Below, piece after piece: positions 1 through 6,130 of a stretch of 7,008 nucleotides of DNA. Origin of the DNA: Clostridia bacterium (lineage in GTDB: Bacteria > Bacillota > Clostridia > Christensenellales > Borkfalkiaceae). Position 1 is the first letter of the stretch. Each line of letters begins with the position of its first letter. The stretch spans positions 1 through 7,008 of the forward strand of contig JAGCLN010000186.1 of assembly GCA_017646945.1 (NCBI GenBank). The letters are read 5' to 3'. Made by a program: the position numbers and the translations under genes. The notes beneath the pieces were generated by a model that ran no database searches, had not been told where the DNA came from, and saw only the letters and a list, made by a program, of their open reading frames with translations.

Positions 1-1
1 T

Positions 2-409
2 GAGGCGGTTGACCTTGTCCTTTTCGCATTTGAGCATGGAACAAGCGGTGATATTCTTGTACAGAAGGCGCCTGCTTGTACTATTCAAACTCAGGCGGAA
101 GCAGTTTGCGAACTCTTTGGTGGGGATAAGAACAATATTAAGGTTATCGGTATTCGCCATGGCGAAAAAATGTATGAAACACTTCTTACTAACGAAGAGT
201 GCGCCAAAGCGATTGATATGGGTGATTTTTATAGAGTTCCTGCCGACAATCGTGGCCTTAACTATGATAACTACTTTAAAAACGGCGATGCAAATAGAAA
301 TACTATAACTGAATTTGATTCTAACAATACAAATCTTTTAACCCTTGAAGAAACAAAAGCTAAAATTGCATCATTAAAATACATTAAGGAACAACTTGAA
401 ATTTTATGA
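2..409 (+). CDS. capE: CapE-type UDP-N-acetylglucosamine 4,6-dehydratase (inverting), 3' part only
   Basis: The open frame enters from the left edge and ends at TGA 407-409, giving the last 135 residues; the start lies outside the window. The visible part reads EAVDLVLFAFEHGTSGDILV, then VQKAPACTIQTQA, then KVIGIRHGEKMYETLL. The QKAPA and IRHGEKMYETL blocks are hallmarks of the C-terminal substrate domain of the FlaA1/CapE branch of extended short-chain dehydrogenases. The Rossmann domain and catalytic residues are not visible. In the family the enzyme removes water from UDP-GlcNAc and inverts C5, giving UDP-2-acetamido-2,6-dideoxy-L-arabino-hexos-4-ulose in the cytoplasm. The stop overlaps the next start (ATGA at 406-409), and the next genes encode CapF- and CapG-like enzymes, which fits step one of UDP-L-FucNAc synthesis. 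A FlaA1/PseB-type flagellin-sugar role is less likely because of these neighbours. Confidence 0.9.
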   Translation, partial: EAVDLVLFAFEHGTSGDILVQKAPACTIQTQAEAVCELFGGDKNNIKVIGIRHGEKMYETLLTNEECAKAIDMGDFYRVPADNRGLNYDNYFKNGDANRNTITEFDSNNTNLLTLEETKAKIASLKYIKEQLEIL

Positions 410-1605
410 AAATATTAGTTACTGGCGCGAACGGATTTGTAGGTAAAAACCTTTGCGTAGCGCTTGAAAATTTAAAAAATGGAAAAGATAGAACTCGCCC
501 AAATTTAGTTATTGACGAGATTTTCCGTTACGATATTGATAATACCGTTGAAGAACTTGACGCTTTTACCAAAGAGTGTGATTTCGTGTTCAACTTAGCA
601 GGTGTTAATCGCCCCGAAAACCCCGAAGATTTTATGAAAGGAAATTTCGGCTTTGCATCAACCTTGCTTGACCTTTTGAAAAAACACGAAAACAAATGCC
701 CGATAATGCTTTCATCTTCAATTCAAGCAACACTTATCGGTAGGTACGCAGGCGGGGAATATGGCAAAAGCAAGAAAGCCGGTGAAGAACTCTTTTTCGA
801 TTACGGAAAGGAAACTGGCGCAAAAATGTGCGTATATCGTTTCCCAAACCTTTTCGGCAAGTGGTGTAGACCTAACTACAATAGTGCGGTGGCAACCTTT
901 TGCAATAACGTTGCAAACGACTTGCCAATTACCGTAAACGATAGGGCAATCGAACTTGAACTTTTATATATTGACGATTTGCTTGACGAAATGTTAAACC
1001 TTTTAGAAAGCAAGGAAAATCGTTGCGAATACGATGGTTTAACGCCTGTAAAGTGCGATAATGGTAGATATTGCTTCGTTCCTATCACTCATAAGGTTAC
1101 GCTTGGTGAAATAGTAGATTTACTCTATACCTTTAACAAACAGCCCGAAACTTTAATAATGCCCGAGATAGCAAGTGGCAGTTTTGCTAAAAAACTCTAT
1201 TCAACTTATCTTTCATACCTTCCCAAAGAAAAGGTATGTTTTGATTTGAAGATGAACGTTGACGATAGGGGAAGTTTTACCGAACTATTAAAGACTGAAA
1301 AGTGCGGTCAATTCTCAATCAATATTTCAAACCCCAAAATTACCAAAGGTCAACATTATCATCATACCAAGTGGGAATTCTTTATAGTAGTAGCAGGCCA
1401 CGGTCTTATTGAACAAAGAAAAATCGGTACTGACGAAGTTTTACGCTTTGAAGTATCGGGCGATAATATTCAAGCCGTGCATATGCTTCCGGGGTATACT
1501 CACAATATTATCAACTTATCCGAAACTGAAAACTTAGTTACCGTTATGTGGGCTAACGAACAGTTTGACAAAAATCATCCTGACACTTTTTTTGAAATAG
1601 TTTAA
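406..1605 (+). CDS. capF: CapF-type bifunctional UDP-sugar C3-epimerase/C4-reductase (SDR plus cupin)
   Basis: The gene encodes 399 residues, against about 370 for typical CapF/FnlB/WbjC proteins. The N-terminal domain is an extended short-chain dehydrogenase: TGANGFVG at 6-13 binds the dinucleotide, NLAG lies near residue 63, SSS is at 103-105, and YGKSK gives the catalytic YxxxK pair Y119/K123. The C-terminal domain (about 280-399) is a cupin with HYHHTKWE at 317-324 (metal-ligand candidates H317, H319, E324) and PGYTH ending at H366. In the family the cupin epimerises C3 of the 4-keto intermediate made by CapE, and the reductase domain then uses NADPH to make UDP-2-acetamido-2,6-dideoxy-L-talose. 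The start overlaps the capE stop (ATGA) and has no good Shine-Dalgarno sequence, so translational coupling is likely. The next gene starts 3 bases after the stop. All key residues of both domains are present, so it should be active. Confidence 0.93.
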   Translation: MKILVTGANGFVGKNLCVALENLKNGKDRTRPNLVIDEIFRYDIDNTVEELDAFTKECDFVFNLAGVNRPENPEDFMKGNFGFASTLLDLLKKHENKCPIMLSSSIQATLIGRYAGGEYGKSKKAGEELFFDYGKETGAKMCVYRFPNLFGKWCRPNYNSAVATFCNNVANDLPITVNDRAIELELLYIDDLLDEMLNLLESKENRCEYDGLTPVKCDNGRYCFVPITHKVTLGEIVDLLYTFNKQPETLIMPEIASGSFAKKLYSTYLSYLPKEKVCFDLKMNVDDRGSFTELLKTEKCGQFSINISNPKITKGQHYHHTKWEFFIVVAGHGLIEQRKIGTDEVLRFEVSGDNIQAVHMLPGYTHNIINLSETENLVTVMWANEQFDKNHPDTFFEIV

Positions 1606-1608
1606 TTT

Positions 1609-2829
1609 ATGATAAACGCTTTGACTAAGGAACAAAACCTTCTTCTCAACTTAATAGCAAAAGGTGTATCTTCTAAAAGCGTTGATATTGATTTAGAAAT
1701 GCTCGGCGTCGTCGACTGGAAAGTTCTCGTTAGAGAAAGTAGAGTTCAGTCGGTAATGTATCTTGCGTTTGAGAGCGCAAAGCCTTTTAAAAAGCATATT
1801 CCTGTTGACGTTTATCCCGTGTGGGAAAACGCTTCGATGCTTGTTTTATCGTCCAACTTATCCGTGTTTAACGACCAAGTTGAGTTAATCCGTTTGCTTG
1901 ACGGTAAATATCCGTATATAATCTTAAAAGGTCAATCAGCAGGGCATTATTACCCAAACCCAGAGCATAGAGCGTATGGTGACGTTGACTTTTTAGTAGA
2001 TAAAAATTCCGTTACTGCAATTGAAAGTATCCTTTTAGAAAACGGCTATGAAAAAGTTGGGCTTGAACACGATAACCACGTTGTTTTCAAAAAGGGAACT
2101 GCAAACTTAGAAATGCATTTTAGAGTGGCAGGCATACCGTTTGGCGAACTTGGAAAAAAGGTTGTTACCTTTTTAAATCCTGCGCTCGAAACGGCTGAAA
2201 TAAACTCTACTGAGTTTGGCAATTTTAACGCCCCTAGCCCCCTTTATCACGGCTTAATTCTTCTTTTGCATATGCAACACCATATGTTAGGCGAAGGGCT
2301 TGGATTAAGGCATTTATGCGATTACGCCGTGTACTTTGATAAAACGAAGAATGAGCCGTTTTGGAAGGAAACTTTAATACCTTTCCTTAAAGAAATAGGG
2401 CTATACACTTACGCGTCAATCATGGCAAAAACTTGTAGCCTTGCCTTTAATCTTGATTATCCTAACTTCTTTGAAGAAGTTAGCGAAGAACTTTGCATAG
2501 AGATTTTGCAAGACGTATTTAAGGGTGGAACGTTCGGCACGAAAGATGAAGACCGCAAGAAAAGCGGAATGCTAATATCCGAGCACGGAAATTCGGGAAC
2601 TAGGCACGGCTCGATTTACAACTTGGCGGACGGACTTCACGGTGCGGTACTCACTCAATACAAAATAGTAAAAAAAGTATGGATATTATATCCGTTTATA
2701 TATAGTTACAGGGCGTTTAGGTTTTTATTCTTAACGATGATAGGCAAAAAACCCAAACTATCAAAAATGAACGCCCAAGCCAAAGAAAGAAAATCGGTAT
2801 ATGAAAAACTCAAAGTTTTTCAGCCTTAA
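1609..2829 (+). CDS. Nucleotidyltransferase-fold family protein (NTP_transf_5-like), role unknown
   Basis: This 406-residue protein matches the pattern of the uncharacterised nucleotidyltransferase family PF14907 (NTP_transf_5). ILKGQSAGHYYPNPEHRAYG runs at about 104-123 and is followed directly by GDVDFLV at 124-130, which supplies the paired acidic residues D125/D127 expected of a polymerase-beta-like fold. Further on are LEMHFR and a helical GLGLRHLCDYAVYFD block typical of these proteins. No signal peptide is evident; hydrophobic stretches near the C-terminus (about 355-380, ILYPFIYSYRAFRFLFLTMI) may associate with the membrane. The start is 3 bases after the capF stop with no clear ribosome site, which suggests coupling. 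Members are common in polysaccharide clusters of gut bacteria, but I know of no firmly established reaction. Here it sits inside the UDP-L-FucNAc gene set, so a role in sugar transfer or in decorating the glycan is possible but unproven. The family call is fairly sure; the function is not. Confidence 0.8.
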   Translation: MINALTKEQNLLLNLIAKGVSSKSVDIDLEMLGVVDWKVLVRESRVQSVMYLAFESAKPFKKHIPVDVYPVWENASMLVLSSNLSVFNDQVELIRLLDGKYPYIILKGQSAGHYYPNPEHRAYGDVDFLVDKNSVTAIESILLENGYEKVGLEHDNHVVFKKGTANLEMHFRVAGIPFGELGKKVVTFLNPALETAEINSTEFGNFNAPSPLYHGLILLLHMQHHMLGEGLGLRHLCDYAVYFDKTKNEPFWKETLIPFLKEIGLYTYASIMAKTCSLAFNLDYPNFFEEVSEELCIEILQDVFKGGTFGTKDEDRKKSGMLISEHGNSGTRHGSIYNLADGLHGAVLTQYKIVKKVWILYPFIYSYRAFRFLFLTMIGKKPKLSKMNAQAKERKSVYEKLKVFQP

Positions 2830-2838
2830 GGAGAAAAT

Positions 2839-4026
2839 ATGGAAAAGATTAAACTTGATTATAGTGACGTAAAATTTAAAGATAACGGCAAGTTAAAACT
2901 CTTGATTATCGTTGGCACTCGCCCTGAAATCATTAGGCTTTCCGCAGTTATTAACAAATGCCGTAAATACTTTGACTGCATATTAGCTCATACCGGTCAA
3001 AACTATGATTACAACCTTAACGGCGTGTTTTTTAAAGATTTGAATCTTGATGCGCCCGAAGTGTATATGGACGCCGTAGGCGATGATTTAGGCGCTACCG
3101 TTGGTAATATTATCAACTGTTCATATAAACTTATGGCTCAAATTAAGCCTGATGCGTTGCTTATCTTAGGCGATACCAACAGTTGTTTATCGGCAATCTC
3201 TGCAAAAAGACTTCACGTTCCCATTTTCCATATGGAAGCGGGCAACCGTTGTAAAGACGAATGCTTGCCCGAAGAAACTAACCGCCGTATCGTAGATATT
3301 ATTTCTGACGTTAACTTGGCTTATTCTGAACACGCAAGAAGATATTTAGCCGATTGCGGTCTTCCCAAAGAAAGAACCTACGTTACAGGTTCTCCTATGG
3401 CGGAAGTTTTAAGAAACAACCTTAAAGATATTGAAAGTAGTGACGTGTTGTCTCGCTTGGGTTTAGAGAGTAAAAAGTATATTTTATTATCTGCTCATAG
3501 AGAAGAAAATATTGATACTGAAGCGAACTTTATTTCATTGTTTACCGCAATAAATAGTCTTGCCGAAAAGTATGATATGCCCATTTTATATAGTTGCCAC
3601 CCAAGAAGTAAAAACAGGCTTGAAAAGAGTGGTTTTAAACTTGATAAAAGGGTTATTTGCCACGAACCGCTTGGTTTTAACGACTATAACAATCTTCAAC
3701 TCAACGCATACTGCGTTGTTTCCGATAGTGGAACGCTTCCCGAAGAAAGTAGTTTCTATACGAGTATCGGCAAGTCTTTCCCTGCCGTATGTATAAGAAC
3801 GAGTACCGAACGCCCCGAAGCCCTTGATAAAGCGTGCTTTATCCTAGCGGGAATTGACGAGAGTTCTCTTTTACAAGCAGTTGAAACCGCGGTTGATTTA
3901 ACTTTGGATAAAGATTTTGGTATTCCCGTTCCCGATTACGTAGAAGAAAACGTTTCAACAAAAGTTGTTAAACTTATCCAATCGTATACGAGAGTTGTTG
4001 ACAAAATGGTTTGGCGAAAATTTTAA
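2839..4026 (+). CDS. capG: CapG/WecB-type non-hydrolysing UDP-N-acetylhexosamine 2-epimerase
   Basis: The protein has 395 residues, the usual family size. Motifs of the non-hydrolysing UDP-GlcNAc 2-epimerase family appear in order: VGTRPE at 25-30, GDTNS from G111 with D112, HMEAGNR at 131-137 (E133), PEETNRR at 144-150, HREEN at 220-224, and near the C-terminus SDSGTLPEES and RTSTERPEA. D112, E133 and E145/E146 are the likely catalytic acidic residues by analogy with E. coli WecB. Together with capE and capF upstream, the expected reaction is C2 epimerisation of UDP-N-acetyl-L-pneumosamine (talo form) to UDP-N-acetyl-L-fucosamine. A WecB-like role making UDP-ManNAc is the main alternative and cannot be excluded by sequence alone. 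A good ribosome site, AAGGAG at 2828-2833, overlaps the upstream stop codon and lies 5 bases before the ATG, fixing the start. It is the last gene of the operon in this window. Confidence 0.92.
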   Translation: MEKIKLDYSDVKFKDNGKLKLLIIVGTRPEIIRLSAVINKCRKYFDCILAHTGQNYDYNLNGVFFKDLNLDAPEVYMDAVGDDLGATVGNIINCSYKLMAQIKPDALLILGDTNSCLSAISAKRLHVPIFHMEAGNRCKDECLPEETNRRIVDIISDVNLAYSEHARRYLADCGLPKERTYVTGSPMAEVLRNNLKDIESSDVLSRLGLESKKYILLSAHREENIDTEANFISLFTAINSLAEKYDMPILYSCHPRSKNRLEKSGFKLDKRVICHEPLGFNDYNNLQLNAYCVVSDSGTLPEESSFYTSIGKSFPAVCIRTSTERPEALDKACFILAGIDESSLLQAVETAVDLTLDKDFGIPVPDYVEENVSTKVVKLIQSYTRVVDKMVWRKF

Positions 4027-4027
4027 T

Positions 4028-4108
4028 CCGTTATAAACGGCGTTAGGCTTCGTTTACTGCCGTCAACCTATGACCGCAACAACCAACAAGGTTAGTCGCG
4101 CCCATAGG
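4028..4108 (+). repeat. Structured intergenic repeat, copy 1
   Basis: This segment starts 2 bases after the capG stop and shares with copy 2 (4225-4283) the blocks CCGTTAT, CGTTAGGCTT (4041-4050) and a 26-base block at 4069-4094 matching 22 of 26 bases. It can fold: CCGTT/AACGG at 4028-4040, an outer stem CCTATG/CATAGG (4067-4072 with 4103-4108), and an inner stem AACC/GGTT around an AACAA loop (4081-4093). Compared with copy 2 it has about 19 extra bases between the second and third blocks. It contains no coding frame of note. Whether it acts as DNA or as RNA (3' end of the capsule message) cannot be told from here. Confidence 0.6.
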
Positions 4109-4124
4109 CTTGCCGTCGAGCCTA

Positions 4125-4245
4125 GCCTAACTTGTTTCTAACGGCTTAAAATCGCACGTTGAACAAACATTAATTCGTTATAAACTTCGTTATGTGTTTC
4201 TAACGTCTTAAAACGAGTTTTAACCCGTTATTTGCTTCGTTAGGC
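4125..4245 (+). repeat. 121-base imperfect palindrome ending in GCCTAAC / GTTAGGC
   Basis: The ends GCCTAAC (4125-4131) and GTTAGGC (4239-4245) are exact reverse complements. Moving inward there is a 7-8 base unpaired stretch on each side, then TAACGG (4139-4144) with CCGTTA (4225-4230), a C/C mismatch, TTAAAA (4146-4151) with TTTTAA (4218-4223), a one-base bulge, and TCG with CGA. After an asymmetric gap, ACGTT (4156-4160) pairs with AACGT (4202-4206), followed by GAA/TTC. The ends match the integron attC core patterns RYYYAAC and GTTRRRY, and the size and paired-bubble-paired layout resemble a folded attC site, but the inner boxes are not spaced canonically and no integrase is in view. It overlaps structured repeat copy 2. 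Confidence 0.5.
4134..4213 (+). repeat. 18-base direct repeat pair within the palindromic region
   Basis: GTTTCTAACGGCTTAAAA at 4134-4151 recurs as GTTTCTAACGTCTTAAAA at 4196-4213, with 17 of 18 bases identical and a 62-base offset. The two units flank the centre of the 4125-4245 palindrome, and because the palindrome arms share TAACG and TTAAAA blocks, several alternative pairings are possible. This may reflect internal duplication of an older element. Confidence 0.6.
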
Positions 4246-4283
4246 TTATGACCCCAATGACCAACAAGGTCAATTGTGTCCAT
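4225..4283 (+). repeat. Structured intergenic repeat, copy 2
   Basis: This is the second diverged copy of the element at 4028-4108. CCGTTAT and CGTTAGGCTT (4238-4247) sit 197 bases from their counterparts and TATGACC...ACCAACAAGGT (4247-4272) sits 178 bases away. The hairpin TGACC-AACAA-GGTCA (4258-4272) is perfect and has the same AACAA loop as copy 1; weaker pairing extends outward to ATG/CAT at 4248-4250 and 4281-4283. The A-T pair at 4081/4093 in copy 1 is a G-C pair here (4259/4271). Confidence 0.6.
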
Positions 4284-4321
4284 TTTTGAGTGAATTTTAC
4301 AAATCGAAACATCTTTTAATT

Positions 4322-4349
4322 AAACTTTCAGTTAACAAACTGTGAGTTT
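4322..4349. promoter_or_regulatory. Inverted repeat just upstream of the cysK promoter (possible operator)
   Basis: The arms AAACTTTCAGTT (4322-4333) and AACTGTGAGTTT (4338-4349) are complementary at 10 of 12 positions, with one further G-T wobble, around a 4-base AACA centre. The right arm abuts the candidate -35 element of cysK, which is a typical operator position. A transcription-termination hairpin is less likely because no T run follows directly. I do not recognise it as a CymR box or any known sulfur riboswitch. Confidence 0.4.
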
Positions 4350-4351
4350 GA

Positions 4352-4380
4352 TTGCAAAAAATAATTTTTTTTAGTATATT
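4352..4380 (+). promoter_or_regulatory. Candidate sigma-70 promoter of cysK
   Basis: TTGCAA (4352-4357; 4 of 6 consensus) and TATATT (4375-4380; 5 of 6) are separated by 17 bases; the spacer contains an A6/T8 tract. The -10 ends only 6 bases before the cysK ATG, so a start 6-7 bases further on would fall at or beside the start codon. This would make the transcript leaderless or nearly so. A promoter further upstream is also possible. Confidence 0.4.
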
Positions 4381-4386
4381 AGTAGT

Positions 4387-5319
4387 ATGATATTTAATGA
4401 CGTGTTGCAGGCGATAGGGCATACCCCTATTATTCGCCTTAATAAAATGGTAGATAGTGATAGCGCTGAAATTTTAGTTAAATTTGAAGGCTTGAACGTT
4501 GGCGGTTCTATTAAAACGAGAACTGCCTATAATATGATTGTTGACGCTGAAAAGAAAGGTATCCTTAGTAGCGACAGTATTATCGTTGAACCGACTAGTG
4601 GTAACCAAGGTATCGGTTTAGCCCTTGTAGGCGCTGTTAAAGGCTATAAAACGATAATTATTATGCCTGACTCGGTTAGTGAAGAAAGGCGTAAACTCGT
4701 TCGCCACTATGGTGCGGAAGTCTTAATTGAGCACGATGACGGAAATATAGGCGACTGTATTGACCGTTGCTTAAAAAGAGCAATAAAAATGGCGGAAGAA
4801 AACCCCAAAGTTTTCGTTCCGCAACAGTTTGAAAATCCCGCTAATCCCACCGTTCACCGCCACCATACCGGCCTTGAAATTTTAGAACAAGTTGCAGGCC
4901 CTATTCACGGCTTTTGCTCAGGCATAGGCACAGGTGGTACTATAACTGGTATCGGCGAAGTGTTAAAGGCTCAAAATCCCGATATTAAAATTTGGGCGGT
5001 TGAACCCGAAAACGCCGCTATCTTAGCAGGCGGAGCTATCGGCACTCATATACAAATGGGTATCGGTGACGGTCTTATCCCGCCCGTGCTTAACACCAAA
5101 ATATTTGAAGACGTGTGCATAATTTCCGATGAAGAAGCGTTGCAAACTAGTAAAGATTTAGCCCGCTTAGAAGGTATTATGTGTGGAATTTCTTCCGGCA
5201 CGAACGTTGCCGCAGCTAAAAAACTTGCAAAAGTTTTAGGTAAAGGAAAAACCGTTGTAACTGTTCTTCCCGATACCGCTGAAAGATATTTTTCAACCCC
5301 GCTTTTTGACGAAGAATAA
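4387..5319 (+). CDS. cysK: Cysteine synthase (O-acetylserine sulfhydrylase), PLP-dependent
   Basis: The protein has 310 residues, the normal length for CysK. It belongs to the fold-type II PLP enzymes and would make L-cysteine from O-acetylserine and sulfide in the cytoplasm. The N-terminus MIFNDVLQAIGHTPIIRLNK aligns with the family start. NVGGSIKTR at 37-45 holds the PLP lysine K43; PTSGNQG at 69-75 is the substrate loop; GTGGT at 181-185 binds the PLP phosphate; GISSGTN at 267-273 includes S270, expected at the pyridine nitrogen. Two motif positions differ from textbook CysK (NPGGSVKDR and TSGNTG), a variant form I associate with clostridial-type homologues. A cystathionine beta-synthase-like or other beta-substituting activity is the main alternative; there is no C-terminal CBS domain. 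No Shine-Dalgarno sequence precedes the ATG. The gene stands alone between a structured intergenic region and a terminator. Confidence 0.9.
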   Translation: MIFNDVLQAIGHTPIIRLNKMVDSDSAEILVKFEGLNVGGSIKTRTAYNMIVDAEKKGILSSDSIIVEPTSGNQGIGLALVGAVKGYKTIIIMPDSVSEERRKLVRHYGAEVLIEHDDGNIGDCIDRCLKRAIKMAEENPKVFVPQQFENPANPTVHRHHTGLEILEQVAGPIHGFCSGIGTGGTITGIGEVLKAQNPDIKIWAVEPENAAILAGGAIGTHIQMGIGDGLIPPVLNTKIFEDVCIISDEEALQTSKDLARLEGIMCGISSGTNVAAAKKLAKVLGKGKTVVTVLPDTAERYFSTPLFDEE

Positions 5320-5345
5320 AAAAACTGCCGTTTGGCAGTTTTTTT
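5318..5345. terminator. Bidirectional intrinsic terminator between cysK and the convergent deoR-family gene
   Basis: Seven A, CTGCC (5325-5329), loop GTTT, GGCAG (5334-5338) and seven T form a perfect 12-base-pair inverted repeat. The T run serves cysK on the + strand, and the A run becomes the T run for the - strand gene. It overlaps the last bases of the cysK stop and the first two bases of the - strand stop codon (5344-5346). Confidence 0.92.
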
Positions 5346-6090
5346 AATATACGATTTCTGGAAGGGGGATATCGTTAAACATTTCGGTAATCGGCTTATC
5401 GGTTACTATATAATCAATATCTTTGGTGGTGCAAGTAAAGTATGGCGAAATCTTACCAAACTTAGTACTGTCGGATAAAAACACCTTTCTCGTGGCGTTT
5501 TTAAGCATAGCAATTCGCGGTGGATTTTCTTCTTCGAATATATCGTAGAGTTTACCGTCACGAGTGACTGACGCTACTGAGAAAAACGCAACGTCTGCAT
5601 GGAAGCGTTCAATCATAGCAATCGCGTGTTCGCCACCTAAAACCGAGTTGTTGTTCTTAATAATATTACCGCCCGTTGAATATGCGTTAATTCCGTTCTT
5701 TGCAAGTAACGATAAAGTATCAATCCCGTTAGTTATAACCTTAATATCTTTAAACCCTGCTAAATATTCCGCGATAAAAAACGCCGAAGTTGAACCGTCA
5801 AGAAAAATAACGTCACCGTTTTTTATAAGTTTAGTAGCGTTTAACGCAATCTTTTTCTTTTCCAAACTGTTTTGGTGAGTGCGGAATGAAAAACTCGGCA
5901 AAAAGTTGCTCGAATCGTTCATTTTTGCTCCGCCACGAGTTCTCGATATCAAGCCCTTGTTTTGCAAAGCGGTTAGTTTTCTTCTAACGGTTGAAGGGCT
6001 TACGAATAAAGAAGTGGCGATTTCTTCTACCGTTGCGTATTGTTTTGATTGTATAAATGATAAAATTTCTTTTTCTTGTAAATCGCTCAT
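5344..6090 (-). CDS. DeoR-family transcriptional regulator
   Basis: This 248-residue protein has the standard DeoR layout. An N-terminal winged helix-turn-helix (about 5-57) contains ATVEEIATSLFVSPSTVRR and the wing GLISRTRGGA at 46-55. The C-terminal DeoRC sensor domain (about 75-235) contains LIKNGDVIFLDGST at 88-101, VITNG at 118-122, a GG step in YSTGGN, and SDSTKFG near the end. Such proteins usually repress sugar or polyol genes and respond to a phosphorylated intermediate. It is transcribed divergently from an FAD oxidoreductase gene with 152 bases between them, and GCTCA half-sites lie just upstream of its start, so it probably controls itself and that operon. The start is fixed by the family N-terminus; only a weak GAGAG ribosome site precedes it. 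The inducer is not readable from the sequence; glycerol-3-phosphate is a reasonable guess from the neighbour. Confidence 0.9.
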   Translation of the reverse strand: MSDLQEKEILSFIQSKQYATVEEIATSLFVSPSTVRRKLTALQNKGLISRTRGGAKMNDSSNFLPSFSFRTHQNSLEKKKIALNATKLIKNGDVIFLDGSTSAFFIAEYLAGFKDIKVITNGIDTLSLLAKNGINAYSTGGNIIKNNNSVLGGEHAIAMIERFHADVAFFSVASVTRDGKLYDIFEEENPPRIAMLKNATRKVFLSDSTKFGKISPYFTCTTKDIDYIVTDKPITEMFNDIPLPEIVY

Positions 6091-6130
6091 AATCTCTCAT
6101 TTTGCTCAAATGAGCAGTTAAAATTGCTCA
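6085..6130. promoter_or_regulatory. Cluster of GCTCA half-sites, candidate DeoR-family operator
   Basis: GCTCA occurs at 6085-6089, 6104-6108 and 6126-6130, and its complement TGAGC at 6111-6115. The middle pair forms a perfect palindrome TGCTCA-AA-TGAGCA (6103-6116), nested with a second one, CTCATTT-TGCTC-AAATGAG (6096-6114). TTGCTCAAA is repeated exactly 22 bases apart (6102-6110 and 6124-6132), about two helical turns. The cluster begins within the regulator's own start codon region, as expected for autoregulation. Confidence 0.55.

Noticed and set aside
9..308. A 99-codon + strand frame overlapping the capE end
   Set aside because: The overlapping frame starting at base 2 gives clear CapE-family motifs (QKAPA, RHGEKMYETL); this one has no recognisable content and is a shadow.
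170..409. A separate short gene starting at ATG 170
   Set aside because: The same frame is open to the left edge and its translation continues the CapE family alignment, so this ATG (the Met of HGEKMYET) is internal.
876..1088. A 70-codon - strand frame inside capF
   Set aside because: It lies within a strongly supported CDS, is serine-rich low-complexity sequence and has no ribosome site or family resemblance.
3560..3796. A 78-codon + strand frame inside capG
   Set aside because: It is a shadow of the epimerase; the capG frame carries conserved motifs throughout this stretch.
4028..4060. An intrinsic terminator directly after capG
   Set aside because: The CCGTT/AACGG stem at 4028-4040 is short and not followed by a T run, so the operon end cannot be assigned with confidence.
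4027..4300. A CRISPR array
   Set aside because: The repeats are only two diverged copies with unequal spacing, internal indels and no regular spacers; no cas gene is present.
4027..4386. A T-box, SAM or other known riboswitch upstream of cysK
   Set aside because: No T-box sequence (AGGGTGGNACCGCG-like), no S-box pattern and no terminator hairpin with a T run directly before the gene was found.
5564..6121. Two + strand frames opposite the DeoR-type gene
   Set aside because: The - strand frame has a complete DeoR-family HTH and sensor domain across the same bases.
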